From assembly GCF_001654865.1 (NCBI RefSeq), contig NZ_LXEO01000007.1, forward strand, positions 1-64,000: 64,000 nt of DNA, in the 5' to 3' direction. Origin of the DNA: Buttiauxella noackiae ATCC 51607. GTDB lineage: Bacteria; Pseudomonadota; Gammaproteobacteria; Enterobacterales; Enterobacteriaceae. The notes under the pieces were generated by a model. That model did no database searches. It saw nothing but the letters and a program-made list of their open reading frames with translations, and was not told the DNA's origin. Positions 23,918 through 32,497 of this stretch are shown here, piece by piece; positions within the stretch are counted from its first letter, which is position 1, and every line of letters begins with the position of its first letter. The translations under genes and the position numbers were made by a program.

Positions 23918-25294
23918 TTACAGAATAATGCTACCTACTAATGCGAACAGGAAAGCGATAGTACCAATCAGCGTTTCCATCACGGTCCAGGTTTTCAGTG
24001 TTGTTTTCTCGTCCATTTCCAGGAAACGGCCAACCAGCCAGAAACCGGAGTCGTTAACGTGAGACAGAACCGTCGCACCACCTGCAATTGCCACTACGAT
24101 GAAGCACAGGTCGAACTGACTAAGGCCTGGCGTTGCCGCAACCATTGGTGAGATAAGTGCCGCAGTGGTAGTCAGAGCCACAGTTGCAGAACCTTGCGCC
24201 ACACGCAGAGCGGTCGAGATAACAAACGCGGCAACAATCACCGGCATACCTGTATCAGACAGCACACCAGCAAGTGCATCACCAATGCCGCTGGCACGCA
24301 GAACGCCACCGAACATACCACCCGCACCGGTCACCAAAATGATGCCGCAGATTGGGCCAAGCGCGCCATCGCACACTTTTTCCAGGTGCTGACGGCTATG
24401 ACGACCACTAAACACAGCAAGAGCAAAGAACACTGTAATCAGCAATGCAATCGGGGTTTTACCCAACATGCGCAGGAACTGAACTACGATATTGTCAGCC
24501 GTTACCCAACCGAGCACGGTGGCTGTGTTCAGGCCGGTATCAAGGAAAATCAGCACCAGTGGCAGTAGCAGAATCGACAATACAGTGCCAAAAGAGGGTG
24601 GCTGGTGGTTTGGATCCGCTTCTACATTGCCGAGGAAAGAAGAAGGCAATGGAACGTCGAATTTCTTACCAGCATACAGGCCAAACAGATACGCACCGAG
24701 ATACCAGGTTGGAATCGCGATAACCAGGCCAACAATGACCAGCAGCCCAATGTTTGCGCCCAGCAATTCACTGGCAGCAACCGGACCCGGATGCGGTGGC
24801 AGAAGTGCGTGCATCACAGCGAATGCACCCGCAGCAGGCAGCGCATATTTCAGCGTAGAACCGCCGAATTGTTTTGCTACGCTGAAAATAATAGGCAGCA
24901 TGACTACCAGGCCCGCATCGAAGAAGATTGGGAAGCCAAACAGCAAAGATGCGACACCAAGCGCCAGTGGCGCGCGGTGTGAACCAAATTTTCCGACCAG
25001 TGTGTCAGCCAATACTTTGGCGCCGCCAGAAATTTCGAGCAGACGGCCAATCATGGCACCAAGGCCAACCAGCAGAGCAACGCCCGCCAGGGTACTGCCA
25101 AAACCGCCCAAAATCGTTGGGACAATTTTATCGAATGGCACACCGGTAACCAGTGCAACAACAACACTCACTAATGTTAATGCTAAGAATGCATGCACTT
25201 TGAAGCGCATGATGAGTATAAGTAGGAGTACGACTGCACAAGCAGCAATCCCAAGAAGGGTCCCTGCGCCGTAATGTGCTGTTATTTCGGTCAT
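23918..25294 (-). CDS. GntP-family gluconate/sugar-acid permease
   Basis: A 458-residue inner-membrane symporter with about 12-14 TM segments. It has the family hallmarks GFPIFFDAGLVVMLPIIFSV, LPPHPGPVAASELLGAN and the C-terminal SHVNDSGFWLVGRFL. Paralogues in E. coli carry gluconate, idonate, fructuronate or serine, so the substrate is not fixed by sequence alone. ATG 25294 follows AGAGGAC; an upstream in-frame ATG at 25342 lacks a site. Two GntR-type boxes stand about 65-95 bp upstream, linking it to the regulator at 28148. It is followed by two terminators. Confidence 0.93.
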   Translation of the reverse strand: MTEITAHYGAGTLLGIAACAVVLLLILIMRFKVHAFLALTLVSVVVALVTGVPFDKIVPTILGGFGSTLAGVALLVGLGAMIGRLLEISGGAKVLADTLVGKFGSHRAPLALGVASLLFGFPIFFDAGLVVMLPIIFSVAKQFGGSTLKYALPAAGAFAVMHALLPPHPGPVAASELLGANIGLLVIVGLVIAIPTWYLGAYLFGLYAGKKFDVPLPSSFLGNVEADPNHQPPSFGTVLSILLLPLVLIFLDTGLNTATVLGWVTADNIVVQFLRMLGKTPIALLITVFFALAVFSGRHSRQHLEKVCDGALGPICGIILVTGAGGMFGGVLRASGIGDALAGVLSDTGMPVIVAAFVISTALRVAQGSATVALTTTAALISPMVAATPGLSQFDLCFIVVAIAGGATVLSHVNDSGFWLVGRFLEMDEKTTLKTWTVMETLIGTIAFLFALVGSIIL

Positions 25295-25357
25295 ATTTTT
25301 GTCCTCTGCGCCGAATTTATAGATGAACGATACGTTAAGCATAATTCACCATATTTC

Positions 25358-25387
25358 TGATACCGGTAACATGATATCGGTAACATT
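25358..25387. promoter_or_regulatory. Two GntR/IdnR-type operator boxes
   Basis: TGATACCGGTAACATG (25358-25373) and TGATATCGGTAACATT (25372-25387) follow the known GntR box pattern, ATGTTACC-GTAACAT, as overlapping copies upstream of the gntP-type permease. The regulator encoded at 28148 is the likely binder. Confidence 0.75.
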
Positions 25388-25584
25388 GCGTGTTCGGGAA
25401 TGGAGTACACCATGTTTATTAACATTTTGAGAGCAACTTCAAACTATCGAAAGAAACAGTCCATAAGGCACATTGATTAATTGCTGACCGTAAATAAACC
25501 TGCCATGGGCAAATTTTGAATTAATCTGTATAAGCACGTTTCAATCTGGCGCCTTGTGCGGTCATCACCTGAACCGGAGATATC

Positions 25585-26415
25585 ATGAGCCATTACGACA
25601 AACTCACGTTAAAGGACGGCAGTTCTCTTTACTTTAAGGATTGGGGAGAAGGGCAACCGATAGTATTCAGCCACGGCTGGCCATTAACGGCAGATGCGTT
25701 TGAAGATCAGATGTTTTTCCTTGGGCAGAAGGGATTCCGGGTTATTGCTCATGACCGACGAGGGCATGGTCGTTCGTCACAGTCATGGGATGGAAATAAC
25801 ATGGATCAGTATGCCGATGATCTGGCCGAACTGACCGCGCATTTGAACCTCAAAGATGCCGTTCATGTCGGGCACTCAACAGGTGGTGGGGAAGTGGCGC
25901 GTTATATTGGTCGCCATGGCACCAGTCGAGTGGCAAAAGCAGTGCTGATAAGTGCCGTTCCACCGATCATGCTGAAAACAGATTTTAATCCTGATGGTGT
26001 GCCTATCGAGGTATTTGATGGTATCCGGGAAGGTGTGCGTGCTAATCGTGCCGACTTTTTCAAAGAGTTGACGATGGCATTTTACGGTTACAACCGTCCT
26101 GGTGCGAAAATTTCAGAAGGTGTGCGGGAGAGTTTTGTTGAGCAAGGCATGCAGGGCGGTATCAAAGCACTGTACGACTGTATTAAAGCTTTTTCTGAGA
26201 CAGATCAGCGTGAAGATCTGAAGAAAATGACTATCCCGACGCTGGTGATTCATGGTGATGACGATCAGATTGTGCCGTTTGAAACCTGCGGCAAGGTGAC
26301 AGCGGCGACACTGCCAGATGCGACGTTCAAAGTTTATGAAGGTGGCTCACACGGAATTTGCACGACGGAGAAAGACCGGGTTAATGCTGATTTACTGGCA
26401 TTTTTGAAAGGTTAG
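25585..26415 (+). CDS. Alpha/beta-hydrolase, non-haem chloroperoxidase type
   Basis: A 276-residue cytosolic alpha/beta-hydrolase. The nucleophile Ser98 sits in GHSTGG, the acid is an Asp in HGDDDQIVP and the base His is in GGSHGICTT near the C-terminus; [13 protein letters not shown] gives the oxyanion region. This set matches non-haem haloperoxidases/arylesterases, whose true substrates are usually unknown. ATG 25585 follows GGAGATATC. It is divergent from the permease and close to GntR-type boxes, but has no obvious metabolic link to the module. Confidence 0.9.
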   Translation: MSHYDKLTLKDGSSLYFKDWGEGQPIVFSHGWPLTADAFEDQMFFLGQKGFRVIAHDRRGHGRSSQSWDGNNMDQYADDLAELTAHLNLKDAVHVGHSTGGGEVARYIGRHGTSRVAKAVLISAVPPIMLKTDFNPDGVPIEVFDGIREGVRANRADFFKELTMAFYGYNRPGAKISEGVRESFVEQGMQGGIKALYDCIKAFSETDQREDLKKMTIPTLVIHGDDDQIVPFETCGKVTAATLPDATFKVYEGGSHGICTTEKDRVNADLLAFLKG

Positions 26416-26423
26416 CTGTTGTG

Positions 26424-26448
26424 GGCGGGTAAGTGACAATTACCCGCC
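26424..26448. terminator. Hairpin after hydrolase gene
   Basis: GGCGGGTAA/TTACCCGCC perfect stem with a seven-base loop between the hydrolase stop and the convergent 49-residue gene; no U tract. Confidence 0.55.
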
Positions 26449-26458
26449 ATTCAGGCAC

Positions 26459-26608
26459 TCATTTCATTGCTACCGGCAACATAATCTCTTTCAAAATTTC
26501 ATAGCGCTGTTGGGGTGAAAGCCAAATCAAACCCAACAGCTTATGCGCTTTTTCTTCACGTTCAAATTGAGCTTTTAACTGCATTAAAAAACGTTTCGTT
26601 GTGTTCAT
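26459..26608 (-). CDS. Small 49-residue protein, unknown
   Basis: A complete short gene starting MNTTKRFLMQLKAQFEREEK with a strong GGAGG seven bases before ATG 26608. The protein is a basic-to-amphipathic double helix with a KAHKLLGLIWL turn and ends LPVAMK. The ribosome site and codon pattern support expression. It lies between the hydrolase (convergent) and the yhcH-idnO operon (same strand, about 100 bp upstream). I do not recognise it. Confidence 0.6.
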   Translation of the reverse strand: MNTTKRFLMQLKAQFEREEKAHKLLGLIWLSPQQRYEILKEIMLPVAMK

Positions 26609-26706
26609 AATTACCTCCGCATTTGATAAACAAAGCATATGTCTACAAACCCGGAACTAACAGTGAACTGATTGTTTTTTGTCTTCCGTATTTAATCGAA
26701 CAGGTA

Positions 26707-27180
26707 CTATCTGTTGATCAAACTCACATCGATCTTCGCCACAATTTTCCTCAGCGCAGCCGGTTCATTTAGCGTTGCCATAGGGCGGTGAAGCTCGCCG
26801 GGAAAAAGAATTGTCAGATCGCCCGGCTGCAATTTTATTAACGTTTCACAGCCCATATTTTTATAGAAGCCAATATCATTTTGCTCATCGAACACGCCGT
26901 CTTGTTGCTGCTGCTGTTCCACCGGTGCGGCACCGATTATCTCTTCGCCTTCAAGCACGATATGCACGTCGATATAACGGGCATGTAGTTCAGGGCGCTG
27001 CTCTTCCAATGGTTTTGTTTTGCCATCAAATACCGAAAAATAGATAAGTTCGCCTTCGATCGGGTATTTACCGTTGGCTAATTGCTGCGGACGGTTTGCG
27101 ATAATTGCCTGTAACGCATGGCGAATCACCGTTGGATAAACCGGGTTTTGAGCGGCATTCTCAAGTTTATCAATAATCAT
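26707..27180 (-). CDS. YhcH/YjgK/YiaL-family protein
   Basis: A 157-residue cupin-like protein of the DUF386 family, linked to sugar metabolism (the family includes the beta subunit associated with Ebg and NanA-cluster YhcH, thought to act on sugar anomers). Typical parts are a central YIDVHIVLEGEEIIG, a Gln-rich run, LQPGDLTILFPGELHRP and the C-terminal KIVAKIDV. His71-like and the GELH histidine are probable metal ligands. ATG 27180 follows GGGGG. It lies nine bases after the idnO-like gene, so the two form an operon. Confidence 0.92.
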   Translation of the reverse strand: MIIDKLENAAQNPVYPTVIRHALQAIIANRPQQLANGKYPIEGELIYFSVFDGKTKPLEEQRPELHARYIDVHIVLEGEEIIGAAPVEQQQQQDGVFDEQNDIGFYKNMGCETLIKLQPGDLTILFPGELHRPMATLNEPAALRKIVAKIDVSLINR

Positions 27181-27189
27181 GTTTCCCCC

Positions 27190-27954
27190 TTACACCGCAA
27201 CCAGCATGCCGCCATCAACAAACAGCAGGTGGCCATTCACGAAGTTTGACGCTTTTGACGACAGGAACACCGCAGCACCAATCAGTTCTTCAGGGTCACC
27301 CCAACGTGCTGCTGGCGTGCGTTTGCACAACCACTGTGTGAAAGCTTCGTCGTCGACCAATGATTTAGTCATATCTGTTTTGAAGTAACCTGGTGCAATA
27401 CCGTTGACCTGAATGTTGTAGCGCGCCAGTTCCACGCACATACCGCGGGTCAACATTTTTACCGCTCCTTTTGCCGCGGCATACGGCGTAATGGTGTCGC
27501 GGCCCAGCTCACTTTGCATTGAGCAAATATTGATTATTTTTCCGGCCTGGCGTTTTACCATGCGTCGTGAAACAGACTGTGAAACTAAAAATACGGCGGT
27601 CTGATTTACAGCAATAATATCGTTCCATTCATTAACCGGAAATTCAGTAAATGGGTGGCGACGCTGAATGCCAGCATTATTAATTAATACATCAATTGGC
27701 CCGATCTCTTGCTCGATATTTTCAATGGCAGCTTCCACTGCTTCCGGGTCGGTAACATTAAATGCAGCAGTCCAGGCGGTGTAACCACAGTCACGTAATT
27801 TCATTGCCGCATGTTCGGCGCGTTCAGCAGTAATATCATTGATGATAATTTCAGCACCATGCTCAGCCAGGCCTTGTGCTAATAAAAAGCCTATCCCTTG
27901 TGCAGAGCCGGTAATTAATACGCGTTTGTTGTCGAGCGTAAATAAATTCGTCAT
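27190..27954 (-). CDS. idnO: Gluconate 5-dehydrogenase (SDR)
   Basis: A 254-residue short-chain dehydrogenase, very close to E. coli IdnO, which reduces 5-keto-D-gluconate to D-gluconate with NAD(P)H in L-idonate breakdown. The nucleotide motif TGSAQGIG, NNAG, the catalytic Ser in CSMQSELG, and the Tyr/Lys pair YAAAKGA are in order. The N-terminus MTNLFTLDNKRVLITGSAQG and the C-terminus FVDGGMLVAV are as in IdnO. It is the first gene of an operon with the YhcH-type gene, divergent from the regulator; a CRP site lies 69 bp upstream. idnD and idnK are not in this window. Confidence 0.93.
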   Translation of the reverse strand: MTNLFTLDNKRVLITGSAQGIGFLLAQGLAEHGAEIIINDITAERAEHAAMKLRDCGYTAWTAAFNVTDPEAVEAAIENIEQEIGPIDVLINNAGIQRRHPFTEFPVNEWNDIIAVNQTAVFLVSQSVSRRMVKRQAGKIINICSMQSELGRDTITPYAAAKGAVKMLTRGMCVELARYNIQVNGIAPGYFKTDMTKSLVDDEAFTQWLCKRTPAARWGDPEELIGAAVFLSSKASNFVNGHLLFVDGGMLVAV

Positions 27955-28022
27955 GGTGAATTCCTGTTATTTTTGCATCGTATTTAATATCCCTTATCAA
28001 AGCGGTTCAGAGCGGGTAAAAC

Positions 28023-28038
28023 TGTGAAGTAGATCACT
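28023..28038. promoter_or_regulatory. CRP-binding site
   Basis: TGTGAAGTAGATCACT matches the CRP consensus TGTGA-N6-TCACA at 9 of 10 fixed bases. It lies between the divergent idnO-type operon and the regulator, suggesting catabolite control of the module, as for the idn genes of E. coli. Confidence 0.75.
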
Positions 28039-28147
28039 GCGAATGGTGTTACGCCCGCATGATACCTGGAGTGTGAAGTGTGGTAGCTTTTCTTTTGTTG
28101 AGGATGCGAGGCATAATCCTTTTCCCGCGGGTTATCAGGAAAACCAG

Positions 28148-29140
28148 ATGAAGTACCAGCGCATTACATTGCAGGACATTGCCGCCCTTGCAGGGGTGAC
28201 AAAAATGACCGTCAGCCGTTATTTGCGCACACCGGATAAAGTAGCCCCGGAAACTGCCGCCCGAATTGCTGAAGTTATGGCTGAAGTCAATTATATGCCT
28301 GACCCTGAAAACAGGGCGCTGGCGAGCAATATGCAGCCGCGAATCGGCGTTATTATTCCCTCATTTAATAACCAGATTTTTGCCGATTTACTGGCAGGTA
28401 TCGAATCCGTAACAAAGCCGATGGGTTACCAGACGTTGGTGGTTAATTACGATTACGACCGCGAGCGTGAAGAAGAACAAATCGCCACAGTGCTGGGTTT
28501 TAACGTCGCGGGGCTGATTCTGACGGAAACCGTGCATACGTTGCGGACCGAGAAGTATCTAAGTGCTGCCGGAATTCCTGTGGCTGAAGTGATGGACCTG
28601 GTGCCTGGTAGCGGGCGCATTAATGTCGGCTTTGATAACTTCCGTGCCGGGTTTGATATGACCAATATGCTGATTGCCAGCGGCAAGAAGCGGATTATCT
28701 ATTTAGGTTCGATGGCCGATGTACGTGATATCAAGCGGTATGAAGGTTATTGTAAAGCCATGGCGGATGCGGGTTTGGCTGACGGTCGGCTGATGCCAAA
28801 TAAAGTTTCTTCCGTAAGTATGGGTACTGGAATGATGGCGATGGCGCGCCAGATGTACCCGGATATGGACGGTATTTTATGTACTAATGACGATCTCGCA
28901 GCAGGGGTGTTACAAGAATGCCAGGCTGCCAACATTCGTGTGCCGGAACAGATGGGAATTGCGGGTTTTCACGGCCTTGAAATCGGCCAGGTTACGGTTC
29001 CAAAACTTGCCAGTGTTGTCACGCCACGCTTTGAGATAGGGAAAGTCGCCACAGAAATTTTATTGAAGAAAATCAATAAACAACCAACGATTGAACAAGT
29101 CGATTTGCACTATCGCTTATCTCTTGGCGGCACACTTTAG
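28148..29140 (+). CDS. GntR/IdnR-type LacI-family regulator
   Basis: A 330-residue regulator. The helix-turn-helix ITLQDIAALAGVTKMTVSRYL is nearly that of GntR and IdnR, and the sensor domain has VIIPSFNNQIFADLLAGIES, NYDYDREREEEQ and IAGFHGLEIGQV, the GntR/IdnR signature for gluconate-type ligands. ATG 28148 follows AGGAAAACC; the frame is open to 28043 but without a site. It probably controls the permease at 23918, idnO and the dehydrogenase, whose upstream regions carry GntR-type boxes. Confidence 0.94.
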   Translation: MKYQRITLQDIAALAGVTKMTVSRYLRTPDKVAPETAARIAEVMAEVNYMPDPENRALASNMQPRIGVIIPSFNNQIFADLLAGIESVTKPMGYQTLVVNYDYDREREEEQIATVLGFNVAGLILTETVHTLRTEKYLSAAGIPVAEVMDLVPGSGRINVGFDNFRAGFDMTNMLIASGKKRIIYLGSMADVRDIKRYEGYCKAMADAGLADGRLMPNKVSSVSMGTGMMAMARQMYPDMDGILCTNDDLAAGVLQECQAANIRVPEQMGIAGFHGLEIGQVTVPKLASVVTPRFEIGKVATEILLKKINKQPTIEQVDLHYRLSLGGTL

Positions 29141-29162
29141 TCGCTTAAATGCTGAAGCGATC

Positions 29163-29178
29163 ACGCTAACGGTAACAC
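29163..29178 (+). promoter_or_regulatory. Single GntR-type box before dehydrogenase gene
   Basis: The stretch ACGCTAACGGTAACAC resembles the CGGTAACA half of the boxes upstream of the permease, about 110 bp before the dehydrogenase start. Confidence 0.45.
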
Positions 29179-29284
29179 GGTTTTCTAACATGAATTGGCG
29201 TGACCTATGTCGCAAAACCCTGCGCTTAAAAAGGCTTTGATGTTAAGCAGAAATATTGACTTAGCTGACTTAACCGGGGGAATC

Positions 29285-30232
29285 ATGTCGCAACCTACCC
29301 AACACGTATTACTTATTGCTCCAGTGATGGATGCACTTCAGCAGCAACTGGATACTCATTACACCGTTCATCGCCTTTACCAGCACTCTGACGCTGTGGC
29401 CTGGCTTGCTGATAACGGCGCGCAAATTGGTGCTGTTGTGACGCGGGGTGATATCGGCGTGACTACCGCCGTGCTGGAAAATCTGCCTCAGGTCGGCGTG
29501 ATTGCCATTTTTGGCGTCGGCACTGACGCGGTGGATCTGGAATATGCTCGCCGCAGGGATATTGCGGTGACCATTACTGCCGGGGCGCTCACTGATGATG
29601 TCGCTGACCTGGCTTTCGGTTTGTTGTTGAGTAGTGCTCGCCAACTGTGCCAGGGTGACCGCTTCGTACGAGAAGGGCGCTGGCTCAAGGAAAGCTCCGC
29701 ATTGGCAACTCAGGTGAGTTGTAAACGTATCGGTATTTTTGGGATGGGAAATATTGGCCGTGCCATCGCCCGTCGTGCCAGCGGATTTGATATGGAAATT
29801 TATTACACCGATCGCAAAGTGGATAGCTCACTGCCGTATCACTGGTGTGAAGATGTTTTAAGTCTGGCCAGCAATAGTGACTTTTTTATTGTTGCGGTAT
29901 CGGGTGGCAAGGCAAGCTATGGCATTGTGAATCGGCAAGTATTCGAGGCATTACCTAAACATGCGTTGGTCATTAATATCGCTCGCGGCAGCATTATCAA
30001 TGAGCAGGATTTAATTACCGCTTTGCAAAATGGTGATATTTCCGGTGCCGGTCTGGACGTTTTTGCTAATGAACCTAATGTTCCTTCTGCACTTATTGAG
30101 ATGGATAATGTGGTATTACAGCCCCACGTCGCCAGCGCAACCCATGAAACCCGTCAGCGTATGAGTAATATCGTATTTGAAAATGTTCAGGCTTATTTTA
30201 ATGGACAGATATTGCCACATCGCATGAATTAA
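29285..30232 (+). CDS. D-2-hydroxyacid dehydrogenase, ketogluconate-reductase type
   Basis: A 315-residue NAD(P)-dependent enzyme of the GhrB/2-ketogluconate reductase family. It has the nucleotide fold GIFGMGNIGR, the catalytic Arg in INIARGSIINEQ, Glu in ANEPNVP and His in LQPHVASAT. ATG 29285 has GGGGGAATC before it; an in-frame ATG at 29207 has no ribosome site. In this context it may reduce 2-ketogluconate to gluconate, as a partner of IdnO, but the specific substrate is not shown by the sequence. MFS transporter gene follows 56 bp later. Confidence 0.88.
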   Translation: MSQPTQHVLLIAPVMDALQQQLDTHYTVHRLYQHSDAVAWLADNGAQIGAVVTRGDIGVTTAVLENLPQVGVIAIFGVGTDAVDLEYARRRDIAVTITAGALTDDVADLAFGLLLSSARQLCQGDRFVREGRWLKESSALATQVSCKRIGIFGMGNIGRAIARRASGFDMEIYYTDRKVDSSLPYHWCEDVLSLASNSDFFIVAVSGGKASYGIVNRQVFEALPKHALVINIARGSIINEQDLITALQNGDISGAGLDVFANEPNVPSALIEMDNVVLQPHVASATHETRQRMSNIVFENVQAYFNGQILPHRMN

Positions 30233-30288
30233 AATTACCGGCGCCCTTTATAAAAGGGCAATGACTTTTATTGTCACGGAACAATACC

Positions 30289-31602
30289 ATGGAAAAGAAA
30301 ATACCCGGCACTCGTTGGTGGCGTGTGGTTGCGCCTATTTTAATCGCCTGCATTATTTCCTTTATGGATCGGGTGAATATTAGTTTTGCACTCCCCGGCG
30401 GAATGGAAGCCGATTTAGGTATTACCAGCCAAATGGCGGGCCTCACCAGCGGCATATTTTTCATCGGCTATCTTTTTTTGCAGATCCCCGGTGGGCGTGC
30501 GGCTGTAAACGGCAGCGGTAAACGCTTTATTGCCTGGTCGCTGGTGGCATGGGCTATCGTGTCCGTCGCCACAGGTTTTGTCACCAACCATTATCAGGTC
30601 TTAGTTCTGCGCTTTGTGCTCGGTGTTGCCGAAGGCGGGATGCTGCCAGTCGTGCTGACGATGATCAGTAACTGGTTCCCGGACCGTGAAATAGGGCGAG
30701 CTAATGCTTTTGTCATGATGTTCGCGCCCATCGGCGGCATGGTTACCGCCCCAATATCTGGTGCGATTATTCAGAGTCTGGACTGGCGCTGGCTGTTTAT
30801 CATCGAAGGTTTGCTGTCGATTGTGGTGTTGGCGGTGTGGTGGGTGCTGATCAGTGACCGCCCACAAGAAGCGCGTTGGTTGCCCGCTGCAGAACGGGAA
30901 TACCTGCTGGCAGAACTGGAAAGCGACCGTCAGGCGCGAAGCCTGAAACAGCCGGTAAGTAATGCACCGTTGCGCGACGTATTTCGTAATAGCAGTCTAA
31001 TGAAGCTGGTGGCGCTTAACTTTTTCTACCAAACCGGTGATTACGGCTACACGCTGTGGTTGCCGACAATCCTCAAAAATCTGACCGGCGCGAATATGGC
31101 GGGTGTTGGGCTACTGGCAATCGTGCCGTTTGTCGCAACGATTATCGGTATCTATGTCATTTCGATGCTCAGCGATAAAACAGGTAAACGCCGGCTGTGG
31201 GTGATGATTTCACTATTGTGTTTTGCAGCGGCATTGCTGGCATCGGTAGTTTTACGTCATAACATTATCGCAGCCTACATTGCTTTAGTGGTATGCGGGT
31301 TCTTCCTCAAGGCGGCAACGAGTCCGTTTTGGTCGATTCCGGGGCGAATTGCCTCTCCAGAGGTTGCCGGCGGGGCACGTGGTGTGATTAATGGTTTAGG
31401 CAATCTGGGGGGCTTCTGTGGGCCATGGCTGGTGGGGATGATGATTTATCTCTACGGGCAGAACATGGCAGTCTGCGCCCTGGCCGGTTCATTGGTGATC
31501 GCAGCACTGATAACCCTGACGCTACCAAAGAACTGCGATCTGACTCCTGATAAGGGTAAGCCAGTCGCAGATGAATCGGCTAAACAACCACACGTTGCTT
31601 AA
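30289..31602 (+). CDS. MFS transporter, anion:cation symporter family
   Basis: A 437-residue carrier with about 12 TM segments. It has the family features DRVNISFALPGG in TM1, the loop GGRAAVNGSGKRF, GVAEGGMLPVVLTMISNWFP and a long central loop after DRPQEARWLP. Relatives carry sugar acids such as galactarate, glucarate and galacturonate. ATG 30289 follows CACGGA; an upstream TTG is less likely. It is the last gene of the module, and its stop is only three bases from the convergent rna stop. Confidence 0.9.
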   Translation: MEKKIPGTRWWRVVAPILIACIISFMDRVNISFALPGGMEADLGITSQMAGLTSGIFFIGYLFLQIPGGRAAVNGSGKRFIAWSLVAWAIVSVATGFVTNHYQVLVLRFVLGVAEGGMLPVVLTMISNWFPDREIGRANAFVMMFAPIGGMVTAPISGAIIQSLDWRWLFIIEGLLSIVVLAVWWVLISDRPQEARWLPAAEREYLLAELESDRQARSLKQPVSNAPLRDVFRNSSLMKLVALNFFYQTGDYGYTLWLPTILKNLTGANMAGVGLLAIVPFVATIIGIYVISMLSDKTGKRRLWVMISLLCFAAALLASVVLRHNIIAAYIALVVCGFFLKAATSPFWSIPGRIASPEVAGGARGVINGLGNLGGFCGPWLVGMMIYLYGQNMAVCALAGSLVIAALITLTLPKNCDLTPDKGKPVADESAKQPHVA

Positions 31603-31605
31603 CGA

Positions 31606-32412
31606 TCAATAACCTACAGCATCCAGGCGAAACTGCTTCGCGCAGTTGCCTGGATTTCTTTGTGTGGCAAACGAGCTTTCATTAAGCGGGCCATTAATTT
31701 TTGTAGCATCCAGCGAGATTTGCATTTCCGTCAGGTATGCCGGGTTTCCGTTACAGGTCAGTTTTACCGCCTTTACCGCATCATTTCCCCAGCTCTTCTC
31801 CAGCGCTTTGTTGAACGCTTTGCGCGTGACGACTTTGCCGTAGTTTGTTGCCAAAAATTCACCAAAAGCACTTTCTTTAAATTCATGGTTCAGGCGAACC
31901 ATAGTTCCGAAATAGGCGTTGGGGTTAAAACCAAAACACGCGCCATGTTTTGCGAACTCATAGCGATCAAGGCACGACTGGCCTCCAGCCCCTGGCATAA
32001 CGCCCGCGAGTTTGCTGGCGATATCTGTTGATAACGCAGGTGCTGGCGCCTGGCATTTTTGCGAACCGCGAACTTCGGCCATGTTGGGCACCGGGCGGGT
32101 TGAACAGCCATAGCGCATCCACCGTTTTTCATCCACGCCTCGTGCCGCGACCGATTTTGGTAAACCTGGCCACAGGCCGTGCACGGTTAAGAAAGTGCGC
32201 TTGTCATTTTGCTCTTGCTGCGTTTTACATTCGACAGGTTCGTTGCGGTTACGCTCATGCATACTCTGGCAAAACCCTGTTTGCCAGGACAGAGCCAGCA
32301 CGTAACGGTCGAAATCGGCGTACTGTTTGGCGGCGAGTTCTTCCGCTTGTAACAGATGGCTTGTGGCCAGTAGGGAAGTCAGGATTAGCGTGTTTTGCCA
32401 CATCAATTTCAT
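31606..32412 (-). CDS. rna: Ribonuclease I, periplasmic
   Basis: A 268-residue RNase T2-family enzyme, secreted to the periplasm (signal peptide, residues 1-23, ending LQA|EE). It cleaves RNA without base preference via 2',3'-cyclic phosphates. The two catalytic motifs are LTVHGLWP (His78) and YEFAKHGAC (Glu152, Lys155, His156). Several Cys should form disulphides. Same length as E. coli RNase I. Backbone gene, convergent with the MFS gene. Confidence 0.97.
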   Translation of the reverse strand: MKLMWQNTLILTSLLATSHLLQAEELAAKQYADFDRYVLALSWQTGFCQSMHERNRNEPVECKTQQEQNDKRTFLTVHGLWPGLPKSVAARGVDEKRWMRYGCSTRPVPNMAEVRGSQKCQAPAPALSTDIASKLAGVMPGAGGQSCLDRYEFAKHGACFGFNPNAYFGTMVRLNHEFKESAFGEFLATNYGKVVTRKAFNKALEKSWGNDAVKAVKLTCNGNPAYLTEMQISLDATKINGPLNESSFATQRNPGNCAKQFRLDAVGY

Positions 32413-32455
32413 CGTTTTCTCGCTCGGGCTTCCAGAAGTCGCTTTATTTAAGCAT

Positions 32456-32481
32456 AAAAAAAGCGCCTCACTGAGGCGCTT
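32456..32481 (-). terminator. Terminator after dcuC
   Basis: AAGCGCCTCA/TGAGGCGCTT stem with a one- to five-base loop, followed on the minus strand by seven T. Confidence 0.9.
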
Positions 32482-32497
32482 ATTGCAAAGCTAAAGA

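Noticed and set aside
29207-29284. Longer N-terminus of the 2-hydroxyacid dehydrogenase
   Set aside because: The upstream ATG has no ribosome site, whereas ATG 29285 has GGGGGA.
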